In this document: piece after piece, positions 1-9,156 of the stretch
How the letters are laid out: each line of letters begins with the position of its first letter
Numbering within the stretch: the first letter of the stretch is position 1
Origin: Magnimaribacter mokuoloeensis
Lineage (GTDB): Bacteria > Pseudomonadota > Gammaproteobacteria > Magnimaribacterales > Magnimaribacteraceae
DNA: 64,000 bases
NCBI GenBank assembly: GCA_041860225.1
Contig: CP151794.1
Span: forward strand, 1,178,001-1,242,000
Direction: 5' to 3'
Position numbers and translations under genes: made by a program
The notes under the pieces: model-generated
Database searches by the model: none
What the model saw: the letters and a program-made list of their open reading frames with translations, nothing else
Told to the model about the DNA's origin: nothing

Positions 1-1208
1 TATTTCTTGATCAACTGTATCTTTGTCTCACTTAAACTTCTCTCTAAAGCTTCCTGAAGAACAGGATCTAAATTTGTTTCTATTGCCAGTCCTTGTGTTC
101 TAAGTTCTCTTTCATCAAAATTTTTCTGAAGCTCTAGCCTTACAATGTCATGAAACGCAGGGTGCTTTGTCTCTGTTCTATAATTTGGTGGAGCAATTCC
201 TAGTTCTTTGCTTCTCAAGGCTTCGAGTTGGGAATCAGAGATTTTATTACTCCTGTTTAATACGCCCAAAACAAGGTTTCTTCTCTTAGTAGCATTATTT
301 GGATTTCTTCTCGGATTATACAATGAAGGGCCTTTGAGCATCCCTACCAGTAAAGCAATTTGATCAGTAGCAAGATTATTTATAGAAGTTCCAAAAAAAT
401 GTTGTGCTCCCATACCAAACCCATGAATCGCTCTCTTGCCAGATTGAGCCAGAAATACATCATTTATATAAGCAAGAAGAATCTCTTCTTTAGAGTAATG
501 TAACTCGATAAGTACAGAAGCTATAGCTTCCATAACTTTTCGCCTGATAGTTTGTTCAGATGAAAAGAAAAGACTTTTTGCTAGTTGCTGGGTAATGGTA
601 CTTCCGCCTTGCTCTACTTCTCCAGCTTGAATATTTCTTAAAAAAGCTCTAGAAATTGATTTTAAAGAAACTCCATAGTGGTTAAAGAAGTTTTGGTCTT
701 CAACAGACAGAATAGTATCAACTAAAACTTGTGGCACTTCAGGCCAATTTAATAAAACCCTATCTTCCATGTGGGAGGGATACATTCCGCCTATTACAGT
801 TGGTTCAAGTTTAATCAGGTCCTCTGAGATACCTAATTGGTTCTTTATACTCTTTATTTGAGAGTCTTCGTAAGCCAAACTAAAGATGCCTGGCTTTTGA
901 TCCATGTAACCTCTTAAGAAAATTTTTAGCTCGTTTTTGGAAAAAGAGAACTGCCCTGGTCTTTGTGGATTACTTACTTTCTTATAAGAGAGCATTTCCA
1001 ATTCTTTCATTAAATTATTTCTGTTAAAGTTAAATCCTTCAGCGAGTTCTAAAGGTCTGGAGTAAATTTTTGCTGGAACTGTCCAAAGCACCCCGTCCAA
1101 CTTTGAAGTAACTCTATAATCAATCACGGCGATAACTGCCGCAAAGAAAATAGAGACAGCTAAAGCTACAAATCCTATAAATGCTCCTACAGTTAGCTTA
1201 AATTTCAT
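1..1208 (-). CDS. mrcB: Penicillin-binding protein 1B, N-terminal part (runs off the window)
   Basis: Bifunctional class A penicillin-binding protein that polymerises and cross-links peptidoglycan in the periplasm. The ATG is at 1208 and about 402 codons are visible before the window edge. A single N-terminal membrane anchor (about residues 4-27) is followed by a UB2H-like region and the GT51 glycosyltransferase domain. The glycosyltransferase motifs EDQNFFNHYG (with the catalytic Glu), QGGSTITQQLAK and RRKVMEA are all present. The transpeptidase domain begins near the edge and is not seen in full, so only the 3' end is missing. It is divergent from the PfkB kinase across 65 bases. PBP1b is preferred over PBP1a because of the segment between the anchor and GT51, but that is family knowledge rather than proof. 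Confidence 0.9.
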   Translation of the reverse strand, partial: MKFKLTVGAFIGFVALAVSIFFAAVIAVIDYRVTSKLDGVLWTVPAKIYSRPLELAEGFNFNRNNLMKELEMLSYKKVSNPQRPGQFSFSKNELKIFLRGYMDQKPGIFSLAYEDSQIKSIKNQLGISEDLIKLEPTVIGGMYPSHMEDRVLLNWPEVPQVLVDTILSVEDQNFFNHYGVSLKSISRAFLRNIQAGEVEQGGSTITQQLAKSLFFSSEQTIRRKVMEAIASVLIELHYSKEEILLAYINDVFLAQSGKRAIHGFGMGAQHFFGTSINNLATDQIALLVGMLKGPSLYNPRRNPNNATKRRNLVLGVLNRSNKISDSQLEALRSKELGIAPPNYRTETKHPAFHDIVRLELQKNFDERELRTQGLAIETNLDPVLQEALERSLSETKIQLIKK

Positions 1209-1273
1209 TTAATTCTTGATTACTTGTAACATTTGGCACAGTCTACGACCTTTAAAAAAATTTAGGTAAAAAA

Positions 1274-2281
1274 ATGAAATATGATTTGTATTGTTTAGGT
1301 AGCGCTTTAGTCGATATGACCTTTCAAATTGATGATGACTTCACAAAGAGGAATGAAGAGAGAGGGATATCTAAGGGTGCAATGACTTTGATAGAAAAAG
1401 ATGATCAAAATAGCTTAATCAGTGAATTAAAAGATCTGAATAAATCTCCTGAGCGGGCTTGCGGAGGCTCTGGAACAAATTCTATTGTAGCTGCTTCACT
1501 TTTTGGATCTAGGTCTTATATGTCCTGTATTGTTACAGATGATGAAAATGGCAGATTCTTTCTCAAAGATTTATCTTCTAATGGAGTTGATCATGCCTCG
1601 AAGCTCATTGATGCCGATCTGCCTTCCGGACAATGTCTTGTCATGATCTCTGATGATGCCGAGAGAACAATGTGTACCAATCTCGGTGTAAATTCTGAAT
1701 TTTCGCCCAATGATGTTGATGAGAAAATCATTCAAAACTCAGAGTATCTTTTTTTAGAGGGCTATCTAGTTGCTTCTCCAAAAGGATATGATTCATTTAA
1801 GAAAGCTATAGAATTGGCTCGTCAATATAGTACAAAGGTTGCCATAACATTATCAGATGCATTCATCGTTAATACTTTTGAGAAAGAACTAAAAGAGCTA
1901 ATAAGCATGAAATGTGATCTTATTTTTTGTAATGAAATTGAAGCTATGGAGTTTAGTGGTTCAAAAGAGGAGAGTGAAATATTCAGCTACTTTAGAAATT
2001 TCACACCCAATTTAGTAATCACTAAAGGGTCTGAAGGCTGCTCAGGTTTTGAGCAAGCACAAGAATTTCATGTCCCAGGAATAAGGGTTGAAGCTATTGA
2101 TACCAATGGGGCTGGCGATATGTTTGCTGGAGCTGTCATGAATGCCATAAGCGAATCAAAAAGCTTAGAAGAATCTGCAAGATTTGGCTGTTTTGCCGCC
2201 TCTAAGACAGTCCAAAGTTCAGGCCCTAGACTGACAAGTGAGGAATATAAAAAAATTAAAGAAACTTTTTCTAGCTATTAA
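1274..2281 (+). CDS. PfkB-family carbohydrate/nucleoside kinase (adenosine kinase-like)
   Basis: ATP-dependent cytosolic kinase of the ribokinase/PfkB fold, 335 residues, full length for the family. The N-terminus (YDLYCLGSALVDMTF) is the usual PfkB substrate strand, GGSGTNS is the Gly-rich motif near residue 65, and DTNGAGDMFAGA near residue 280 carries the catalytic Asp and anion hole. Overall it resembles the proteobacterial adenosine kinase-like group, but the substrate (adenosine, another nucleoside or a sugar) cannot be read from sequence. It stands alone between mrcB (divergent) and dksA (59 bases downstream). A weak AGG lies just upstream of the start. Confidence 0.88.
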   Translation: MKYDLYCLGSALVDMTFQIDDDFTKRNEERGISKGAMTLIEKDDQNSLISELKDLNKSPERACGGSGTNSIVAASLFGSRSYMSCIVTDDENGRFFLKDLSSNGVDHASKLIDADLPSGQCLVMISDDAERTMCTNLGVNSEFSPNDVDEKIIQNSEYLFLEGYLVASPKGYDSFKKAIELARQYSTKVAITLSDAFIVNTFEKELKELISMKCDLIFCNEIEAMEFSGSKEESEIFSYFRNFTPNLVITKGSEGCSGFEQAQEFHVPGIRVEAIDTNGAGDMFAGAVMNAISESKSLEESARFGCFAASKTVQSSGPRLTSEEYKKIKETFSSY

Positions 2282-2340
2282 AAAATTATTCTGCTAAATT
2301 GCTGCGCCTTCCAGGTTAAACAATAAGAAAATTTCACGAA

Positions 2341-2922
2341 ATGCCTACAAAAAAGACAGACAAAAAACCAACAAATAAAAAGACTCCAGCAAAAAAAGCT
2401 ACAACAAAAAAAACTGCTACTAAGAAAGCGCCTGCTAAAAAGACAGTAGCTAAAAAGACAGTAGCAAAAAAAACAACTGCCAAAAAGTCAGAAAGATATG
2501 AGGAATCTCGATTCCTTGCGTCTATAAAACCTTATGCTTTAAAGAAGAACGAGAAGTACATGAATGCTAAACAACAACAGCATTTCCAAGATATATTGGC
2601 AAGCTGGAGAGAACAACTCCAAATAGAACAGGATCGGACAGCAGACAAAATCCAAAAGAATGTAAGTCATTTTCCTGATGAATCAGACAGAGCAACTCAT
2701 GAAGAGGAATTTACCCTAGAGTTAAGAACTAGAGAAAGAGAGAGAAAGCTTTTGTCTAAAATTAATGAATCCATTGAAGATTTAAAATCAGATGATTATG
2801 GTTATTGCGCTTCATGCGGAATTGAAATTGGAATTAGGAGACTAGAAGCTAGACCAACTGCTACAAGATGCATAGACTGTAAAACCATAGAAGAAATTCA
2901 TGAGAGACAACAATATGGTTAA
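2341..2922 (+). CDS. dksA: RNA polymerase-binding transcription factor DksA with lysine-rich N-terminal tail
   Basis: DksA enters the RNA polymerase secondary channel and works with ppGpp to control rRNA and amino-acid promoters. Residues about 51-193 are a full DksA: the coiled-coil tip FPDESDRA keeps both functional aspartates (D113, D116), and the zinc finger has C156, C159, C177 and C180 in the characteristic GIEIGIRRLEARPTA context. Unusual is residues 1-50: an almost perfect five-residue repeat (xxxKK, such as TVAKK, APAKK, TTAKK) with 20 lysines, like histone H1-type tails. The DNA encoding it (2350-2487) is correspondingly repetitive. pcnB follows after 6 bases, the conserved dksA-pcnB arrangement, but the gluQ gene often found between them is absent. 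Confidence 0.95.
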   Translation: MPTKKTDKKPTNKKTPAKKATTKKTATKKAPAKKTVAKKTVAKKTTAKKSERYEESRFLASIKPYALKKNEKYMNAKQQQHFQDILASWREQLQIEQDRTADKIQKNVSHFPDESDRATHEEEFTLELRTRERERKLLSKINESIEDLKSDDYGYCASCGIEIGIRRLEARPTATRCIDCKTIEEIHERQQYG

Positions 2923-2928
2923 AGTGTT

Positions 2929-4119
2929 TTGTCGCTAGACAAACCCATTTCCGCTCCTGAGATCATCAAGGCCTCAGATCATCACATAAGACCAGAATAT
3001 ATAGATAAGGATGCAATATCCGTCATTAATCAACTTAATGAAGCTGGTTTCCAAGCACTTATTGTAGGGGGATTTGTAAGGGATTCTATTCTTGGCCTTA
3101 GGCCAAAAGATTGTGATGTAGTTACAAATGCTACACCAGAAGAGATAAAGACTGTTGTTAAACGAACACGAATTATTGGAAGAAGATTTAAAATTGTTCA
3201 CGCCAGGTCAGGAAAGAAAATTACAGAAATCTCAACCTTTAGATCTTCAAGCCAAAAGAATATAAAGAAATCTCAAAAAGGAATTTTGCTCAGAGATAAT
3301 AATTACGGAAATATTGAAGACGATGCTTTTAGAAGAGATTTTACAATTAACTCTCTATATTTAGACATTACCAAGATGGAGGTTATTGATTTTGTTGGGG
3401 GCTTTAAAGACCTACAAAATAAATTACTCAGATCTATTGGGCAAAGCCATGAGCGGCTAAGAGAAGACCCTGTCAGAATTCTAAGAGCAATTAGATTTAA
3501 AGCTAAACTAAATCTTTCCTTGGAGCAGAAATTAGAAAAAGACATTACCAAATTAAGCTATCTACTGAAGGAAATATCTCCAGGAAGAAAATACGAGGAA
3601 ACACTCAAGATGTTTCTTACAGGGAATGCTCATTCTATTTTGCTGGAAATGCAAAGTTACAAAATTACAGAACATCTTCTTCCGCTAACTAAAGATTTCT
3701 TAGGATCAAAAAAAGATAGAAGATTTATATCTAATGCTTTGAAAAATACTGATAAACGATTTCAACAAAATAAAACTCTCACTCCGGCATTTCTTTTTTC
3801 TGTATTGCTATGGCCAGCATTAATCAATAAGAGCGGGGAGATGAACTCTAAAAAAGTAAAAATTCACAGGGTATCCAGAAACGCAAACCTTATACTAAAG
3901 AGGCATAATGAGCATTGCTTTATTCCAAATAGGATACAGCAGTCGATCAAAGAAACCTGGGAAATGCAAATTGTGCTATTGAGGTTCCCCGAAAAATATA
4001 AAATCGCTCTAAAACGCGCAAGATTCAGAGCGGCTTATGACTTTCTATTGCTGAGAGAAAAATCAGGAGAAAATTTAGGAGGTGCAGGCGCATGGTGGAC
4101 TAAAAAGATCCTAAATTAA
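2929..4119 (+). CDS. pcnB: Poly(A) polymerase I, TTG start
   Basis: Adds poly(A) tails to RNA 3' ends and so promotes RNA decay. Class II nucleotidyltransferase head: VGGFVRDSILG, catalytic KDCDVVTNATPEE, GRRFKIVH, RRDFTINSLYLD and the RNA-binding HERLREDPVRILRAIRF. About 396 residues with a basic C-terminal tail, which favours PcnB over a CCA-adding enzyme, as does its place directly after dksA. An in-frame stop at 2920 and similarity beginning within about 20 residues leave TTG 2929 as the first recognised start. E. coli pcnB is also known for a rare start codon, so weak initiation may be conserved. folK, the usual next gene, is absent. Confidence 0.92.
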   Translation: MSLDKPISAPEIIKASDHHIRPEYIDKDAISVINQLNEAGFQALIVGGFVRDSILGLRPKDCDVVTNATPEEIKTVVKRTRIIGRRFKIVHARSGKKITEISTFRSSSQKNIKKSQKGILLRDNNYGNIEDDAFRRDFTINSLYLDITKMEVIDFVGGFKDLQNKLLRSIGQSHERLREDPVRILRAIRFKAKLNLSLEQKLEKDITKLSYLLKEISPGRKYEETLKMFLTGNAHSILLEMQSYKITEHLLPLTKDFLGSKKDRRFISNALKNTDKRFQQNKTLTPAFLFSVLLWPALINKSGEMNSKKVKIHRVSRNANLILKRHNEHCFIPNRIQQSIKETWEMQIVLLRFPEKYKIALKRARFRAAYDFLLLREKSGENLGGAGAWWTKKILN

Positions 4120-4124
4120 ATGAG

Positions 4125-4157
4125 GTTAATTTTTGTAAAATTAATTAACTTTTTTTT
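4125..4157 (+). terminator. Possible intrinsic terminator after pcnB
   Basis: GTTAAT (4125-4130) can pair with ATTAAC (4144-4149), extended inside by TTTT against AAAA with a 3-base bulge. Eight consecutive T follow directly (4150-4157). The stem is wholly AT apart from one GC pair, so stability is modest. It sits 6 bases after the pcnB stop and before the next gene. Confidence 0.4.
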
Positions 4158-4192
4158 ACTTCAGTTAAGATATATTTTTTAAAATTTTATAT

Positions 4193-4882
4193 ATGGAAGA
4201 AGATCCAATAGATATAAAAGAATTCGATAGATTGCCTCAATTTATAGCTGTGGAAGGTCCTATTGGGGCTGGAAAGACAACCCTAACAAACCTGTTAGCA
4301 GATTCTTTAAACTATGAAACCTTTTTGGAACAACCTTCTGAGAATCCGTTTCTACCTGACTTTTACATTAACCCCTCTCAAGCTGCACTTGCTACTCAAC
4401 TTTTCTTTTTATTCCAAAGAGTTAAACAAATTCAAGAGCTAAAACAAGGTGATATTTTTTTGAACAAAAGGGTTTCTGATTTTCTTTTGGATAAAGACAA
4501 GCTGTTTGCAAAGGCAACTTTATCTTCGGAGGAACTTAAATTATATGAACAAATCTATCAATATCTAGCTATAGATTTACCAACACCAGATTTGGTCATC
4601 TATCTTCAAGCAAGCACAAAGACACTTTATGAGAGAGTTATGCATAGAGGTATAGAAATGGAAAAGACAATTAGTTTTGATTATTTAGAACTGTTAAATG
4701 AAACTTATAAAGAATTCTTCTTCGAATACGAAAGATCACCGGTACTTATAGTCAACTCAGATTATTTAGATTTGCAAACAAATAAAAGTGATTACAATCT
4801 TCTTCTTAAGAAATTATTGGATTACTTCAACAAACCAGAAGGTTCAAAAATGTACTTCAATCCTTCTCCAACGCTAATATAG
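4193..4882 (+). CDS. Deoxynucleoside kinase family protein
   Basis: Predicted cytosolic kinase of the dNK/dGK/dCK family that phosphorylates deoxynucleosides for salvage; 229 residues. The P-loop GPIGAGKTT spans residues 22-30. Further family signatures are the acidic EQPSENPF segment after the first helix, DLPTPDLVIYL (the strand before the LID) and the arginine-bearing RVMHRGIEMEKTI LID region. Its substrate is not readable. The start lacks an obvious Shine-Dalgarno, but the P-loop position supports it. It lies where folK/panB are found in many relatives, and acs follows after 5 bases. Confidence 0.85.
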   Translation: MEEDPIDIKEFDRLPQFIAVEGPIGAGKTTLTNLLADSLNYETFLEQPSENPFLPDFYINPSQAALATQLFFLFQRVKQIQELKQGDIFLNKRVSDFLLDKDKLFAKATLSSEELKLYEQIYQYLAIDLPTPDLVIYLQASTKTLYERVMHRGIEMEKTISFDYLELLNETYKEFFFEYERSPVLIVNSDYLDLQTNKSDYNLLLKKLLDYFNKPEGSKMYFNPSPTLI

Positions 4883-4887
4883 ACATC

Positions 4888-6825
4888 ATGAACAAAGAAA
4901 AAATATATAACGTCCCAAAAGATATATCGGAACATTCAAATGTTAGTGAATCTGAATTTCAAGTGCTATATAAACAATCTTTAGAAAACCCAGACGAGTT
5001 TTGGTCTTCTCAAGCTGAGTCTTATTTAGATTGGGATAAAAAATGGGAAGAAGTTAAAAATACAAATATTGAAAAAGGAGAGATTGCTTGGTTCTCTGGA
5101 GGGAAATTAAATGCATCTGTAAATTGTATTGATAGACACCTTCCGAAAGATAAAAATAAAATTGCATTTATTTGGGAAGGAGATGATCCAGAAGAATCAA
5201 AAAATATCACTTATCAAGACCTTCATGATGAGGTGTGTAAATTTTCTAATGTTCTTAAAGCTAGAGGAGTAAAAAAAGGAGATAGAGTTTGTATTTATAT
5301 GCCTATGATTCCGGAAGCCACATATGCGATGTTGGCTTGTGCAAGAATTGGAGCAATACATTCTGTAGTTTTCGGAGGTTTCTCTCCTGAATCATTGAAA
5401 GATCGGATTCTGGATTCAGATTGTCAAACGGTGATTACGGCTGATGAAGGCTTAAGGGGTGGTAAAACTATCCCCTTAAAACAAAATGTTGATGAGGCTT
5501 TAGAGGGCTGCCCAAATGTACATACAGTTTTGGTTATAACAAGAACAGAGGCTGAGATTCCATGGAATGAAGATTGTGATGTGCGATATGAGGAAATTTC
5601 TAAAAACGTTTCTAATGAATGCAATCCAGAGTTGATGGACGCGGAAGATCCGCTTTTCATCCTCTATACATCTGGTTCAACAGGAAAGCCGAAGGGTGTT
5701 TTACACACTACTGGTGGGTATCTTTTGCAGGCAGCTATGTCTCATAAGCTTGTTTTTGACTACAAAGATAATGAAGTCTATTGGTGCACAGCAGATGTGG
5801 GCTGGGTAACAGGTCATTCGTATATCGTTTATGGCCCTCTTGCGAATGGAGCAACTTCTGTAATCTTTGAAGGAATACCTACTTACCCTTCTCCATCAAG
5901 ATTTTGGGAAGTAATTGACAAGCATAAAGTAAATATTTTTTATACTGCTCCTACAGCATTGAGAGCGCTGATGGCCCAAGGAGATGACTTCGTAGAGTCT
6001 TCATCAAGAGAGTCTCTAAGGATTCTTGGTACTGTTGGTGAACCCATCAATCCAGAAGCATGGGAATGGTATTTTAAAGTGGTCGGAAATTCCTCTTGTC
6101 CTATAGTCGATACCTGGTGGCAAACCGAGACCGGTGCGATGATGATAACACCTGTAGCAGGGTTTACAGCTATGAAACCAGGAAGTGCTACTAAGCCATT
6201 TTTAGGAATTGAACCTGCCCTTCTAGATGAAAATGGAGAAGAAATAGTTGGTGAAGGCTCAGGAAACCTCGTTATTAAATCTAGCTGGCCCTCGCAAATA
6301 AGAACTGTTTACGGAGATCACCAAAGGTGTGTCGATACTTACTATTCTATGTATCCGGGATACTATACGACAGGAGATGGTGCCAGAAGAGATGCTGACG
6401 GATATTATTGGATTACAGGAAGAGTAGATGATGTGTTGAATGTATCTGGTCATAGACTAGGAACTGCCGAGGTAGAAAGTGCGTTGGTTCTTCATCAGCA
6501 GGTAGCAGAAGCAGCTGTAGTGGGTTACGAGCATGAAATAAAAGGTCAAGGAATTTATTGCTATGTAACACTTATGTCTGATGTAGCTCCGAATGAAGAA
6601 CTCAAATCTGATCTAATTCAACTTGTTGCAAAGGAAATAGGTCCAATTGCTAAACCTGATATCATTCAATGGGCTCCTGGGTTGCCTAAAACAAGATCTG
6701 GTAAAATTATGAGAAGGATACTTAGAAAGATAGCCACTAATGAGATCGATAACTTAGGTGATACTACTACTTTGGCAGATCCAACTGTAGTAAAAGAACT
6801 TATATTAAATAGAGAAAATAAATAA
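4888..6825 (+). CDS. acs: Acetyl-CoA synthetase (AMP-forming)
   Basis: Converts acetate, ATP and CoA to acetyl-CoA via acetyl-AMP; 645 residues, the standard length. Visible motifs are the AMP-binding loop YTSGSTGKPKGV (about residues 259-270), WWQTETGAMM, TGDGARRDADGYYWITGRVDDVLNVSGHR with the hinge Asp, and KTRSGKIMRRI near residue 605, whose lysine is the conserved acetylation site regulating the family. It allows growth on acetate or recycling of acetate from other catabolism. The msrA start codon overlaps its stop by one base, so the two are probably cotranscribed. Confidence 0.97.
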   Translation: MNKEKIYNVPKDISEHSNVSESEFQVLYKQSLENPDEFWSSQAESYLDWDKKWEEVKNTNIEKGEIAWFSGGKLNASVNCIDRHLPKDKNKIAFIWEGDDPEESKNITYQDLHDEVCKFSNVLKARGVKKGDRVCIYMPMIPEATYAMLACARIGAIHSVVFGGFSPESLKDRILDSDCQTVITADEGLRGGKTIPLKQNVDEALEGCPNVHTVLVITRTEAEIPWNEDCDVRYEEISKNVSNECNPELMDAEDPLFILYTSGSTGKPKGVLHTTGGYLLQAAMSHKLVFDYKDNEVYWCTADVGWVTGHSYIVYGPLANGATSVIFEGIPTYPSPSRFWEVIDKHKVNIFYTAPTALRALMAQGDDFVESSSRESLRILGTVGEPINPEAWEWYFKVVGNSSCPIVDTWWQTETGAMMITPVAGFTAMKPGSATKPFLGIEPALLDENGEEIVGEGSGNLVIKSSWPSQIRTVYGDHQRCVDTYYSMYPGYYTTGDGARRDADGYYWITGRVDDVLNVSGHRLGTAEVESALVLHQQVAEAAVVGYEHEIKGQGIYCYVTLMSDVAPNEELKSDLIQLVAKEIGPIAKPDIIQWAPGLPKTRSGKIMRRILRKIATNEIDNLGDTTTLADPTVVKELILNRENK

Positions 6826-7466
6826 TGTCGTTAATTGATTTATTAAATAAGAAAAGTATTCTTCCTCTTGAGTCTGAAGCTTTAATAGGAAGAGAAGAAG
6901 AAATAGAAGTCCCCGAAGAGCACTTTATAAAAGGTACTCCACTAAAAGGTCCGTTCCCTGACAACCTTAAACAAGCAATTTTTGGAATGGGATGTTTCTG
7001 GGGTGTTGAAAGAAGGTTTTGGGAGCTAGAAGGAGTATATTCCACATCTGCTGGGTATGCCGGAGGATATACAAAAAATCCATCTTATAAAGAAGTTTGT
7101 ACAGGTTTCACGGGACACAATGAAGTGGTTTTGGTTGTGTATGATCCAGAAACTATAAGCTACGAGACTTTATTGCAAACCTTTTGGGAAGATCATGATC
7201 CTACTCAAGGAATGAGACAAGGAAATGATGTCGGCACGCAATATAGGTCAGGTATTTATTACAGCACTCAAGAAGAAAAAGAAATCATCGATGAAACAAA
7301 AGCAAAATATCAATCTCAACTTGATAAACATGGCTTAGGTAAAATTACGACTGAAGTAAAAAAAGTAGAATCCTTTTATTATGCCGAGCATTATCACCAA
7401 CAATATTTAGCCAAAAATCCTGATGGTTACTGTGCCCTAGCTGGCACAGGTGTGAAGATTAACTAG
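6825..7466 (+). CDS. msrA: Peptide-methionine (S)-S-oxide reductase
   Basis: Repairs oxidised methionine. The catalytic motif GCFWG places the active cysteine at residue 57, followed by SAGYAGG, the glutamate-bearing GHNEVVLV and the WEDHDPTQG segment. 213 residues including a roughly 50-residue N-terminal extension like that of long proteobacterial MsrA; no signal peptide, so cytosolic. It starts in the acs stop codon and ends convergent with the MBL-fold gene, overlapping it by 8 bases. Confidence 0.96.
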   Translation: MSLIDLLNKKSILPLESEALIGREEEIEVPEEHFIKGTPLKGPFPDNLKQAIFGMGCFWGVERRFWELEGVYSTSAGYAGGYTKNPSYKEVCTGFTGHNEVVLVVYDPETISYETLLQTFWEDHDPTQGMRQGNDVGTQYRSGIYYSTQEEKEIIDETKAKYQSQLDKHGLGKITTEVKKVESFYYAEHYHQQYLAKNPDGYCALAGTGVKIN

Positions 7467-8289
7467 CTCCTTCGTATATATACTCTTCACCAGATCGCAA
7501 AATTAATTTGTCTTCTTCAAGCTTGATTAAATGCGCAAGTAAGGAGGCTTTTGCAATGGGAAATAGAGAAGAGTCGACGTCATCATAAACCTTTTCGACT
7601 AAGGTATCGGGCGTTCCTCTAGTAACTTCTTTTAAAGCTTCGAAAACCTTTTTTTCTCTCTTAAGTCTATGATTGATGATCCAATCGGCAACTTGATATG
7701 GGTTTTCTAAAACTTCACCATGACCAGGAGCAATCTTTTCAATTTCGTAGTTCTTTAGTTTTTCTAAAGATTCAATATATTGCTTCATATTCCCATCTGG
7801 AGGACCTATTACGACAGTAGAACCATTCATAATATGGTCACCAGTAAATATAAATTTTTCTTCTCTAAGGATAAAGCATAGATGATTTGAAGCATGTCCT
7901 GGCGTATGTACGACTTCTAATGAATATTCTTCCTCTTCAAAAAGCTCTCCATCTTGCAAAATTCTTTCAGGACTGAATGATGTGTCTTGATTCTTTGAAG
8001 TATTGGTAAGCATACCGAAAGCGGGTACATCCAATTTTTGCTTTAGTAATCTCACTCCGGGTGAATGATCGGGATGAGTATGAGTAACTAGAATCTGCTT
8101 TATTTTTTTTGATGCAGAGATAATGGCATCTATATGTTCTTCCATTGCAGGTCCAGGATCTATAACTGTTACTTCTTCTGTACCTACTAAATATGTATTT
8201 GTTCCAGGACCAGTAAAAACACTGCCATTTCCAGCTGTAATCCTTCTAATTTGAGGTGAAATTTGAACTACTTGCCCGGGTTGCATCAA
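7459..8289 (-). CDS. MBL-fold metallohydrolase (LACTB2-like)
   Basis: Metallo-beta-lactamase-fold hydrolase of 276 residues. The metal site THTHPDHSPG (about residues 69-78) has the HxHxDH signature, later ligands lie in HTPGHASNH and TGDHIMNG, and the C-terminal winged-helix-like segment resembles the LACTB2 group. LACTB2 proteins are nucleases in animals, but bacterial relatives are mostly uncharacterised, so the substrate is open. Its start overlaps the stop of the upstream NUDIX gene by 4 bases, so the two proteins are probably made together. Confidence 0.85.
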   Translation of the reverse strand: MMQPGQVVQISPQIRRITAGNGSVFTGPGTNTYLVGTEEVTVIDPGPAMEEHIDAIISASKKIKQILVTHTHPDHSPGVRLLKQKLDVPAFGMLTNTSKNQDTSFSPERILQDGELFEEEEYSLEVVHTPGHASNHLCFILREEKFIFTGDHIMNGSTVVIGPPDGNMKQYIESLEKLKNYEIEKIAPGHGEVLENPYQVADWIINHRLKREKKVFEALKEVTRGTPDTLVEKVYDDVDSSLFPIAKASLLAHLIKLEEDKLILRSGEEYIYEGAS

Positions 8290-9134
8290 TGATCCTCGTA
8301 TCCTTTATCGCCTGGTAAAAGGCCAACCATTTTTCCGTTTTCCATAAAGAATTTAGGTTCAATTGTTGGAATTGTAGAAGGATCAATTGAAGATTTGTCT
8401 TTCAGTAACTCCTCAACGTTGGAATAACCGCAGATGCTCTCCAGATTTTTTATAGTTGGCATTATTAACAATAACTTGCCTTCCTTTTGTTGTTGAAGGG
8501 CATCTTCAGGCTTAATCCAAAGGCTATTGACGCTTTCTGAACCATCATGAAAGCCTTCTTGTCCTGCAGGAGAGATAGCTACGAAAAAACGAGTTGTATA
8601 CCTTCTTTTTTCAATTTTGGGCGTGATCCAATGAGCCAAGTAAGCCAATCTGTCGGTTGCTAAGGTTAGATTTTCTTCTTCACACATATTTTCCAAGACT
8701 GCTTCACCGGCATTAAGTCTATTTCTATAATCCACGAACCTGTCTCTTTCTTCAGAATCAGAAGGGTCAAAAGGAGATCCATCTTCACGATAGGCAATTA
8801 AGATACCTGCCTCTTCAAAACACTCTCTTATACAAGCAACCCAGTAGGCCAAACCACCCTTATCCTCTCCTAGAATATTTGATAATTCTTTATCAGAAGC
8901 TCCAGTTGTTATTATCTCCATATGATCCAAGCCATCTTCAGGATCCACTTTTCCACCAGGAAATACAAAAGCGCCGCCAAAATTGGCCTTTGACGCCCTT
9001 TCTACCAGAAAGACTTCTACACCTTCCTCTTTAGAATCTCTAACTAATAAAACTGTTGCAGCAGGTTGAGGAATAGTAGGTTCTGCATTAGGGTCTGCCA
9101 TTTGGGTGTTTGCGCCTTGCAATGGATTTTTCAT
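8286..9134 (-). CDS. NUDIX hydrolase, NUDT19-like, with an interrupted Nudix box
   Basis: 282-residue NUDIX hydrolase. The Nudix box is split: FPGGKVDPEDG is separated by about 35 residues from RECFEEAGI, as in the NUDT19/RP2 group, whose animal member hydrolyses CoA and CoA esters. That substrate is plausible here given the CoA-rich surroundings, but it is inferred. A good AAGGA precedes the ATG at 9134. It is the first gene of a two-gene leftward unit with the MBL-fold protein. Confidence 0.85.
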   Translation of the reverse strand: MKNPLQGANTQMADPNAEPTIPQPAATVLLVRDSKEEGVEVFLVERASKANFGGAFVFPGGKVDPEDGLDHMEIITTGASDKELSNILGEDKGGLAYWVACIRECFEEAGILIAYREDGSPFDPSDSEERDRFVDYRNRLNAGEAVLENMCEEENLTLATDRLAYLAHWITPKIEKRRYTTRFFVAISPAGQEGFHDGSESVNSLWIKPEDALQQQKEGKLLLIMPTIKNLESICGYSNVEELLKDKSSIDPSTIPTIEPKFFMENGKMVGLLPGDKGYEDH

Positions 9135-9156
9135 AAATCGTCCTTATTTTTTTAAG

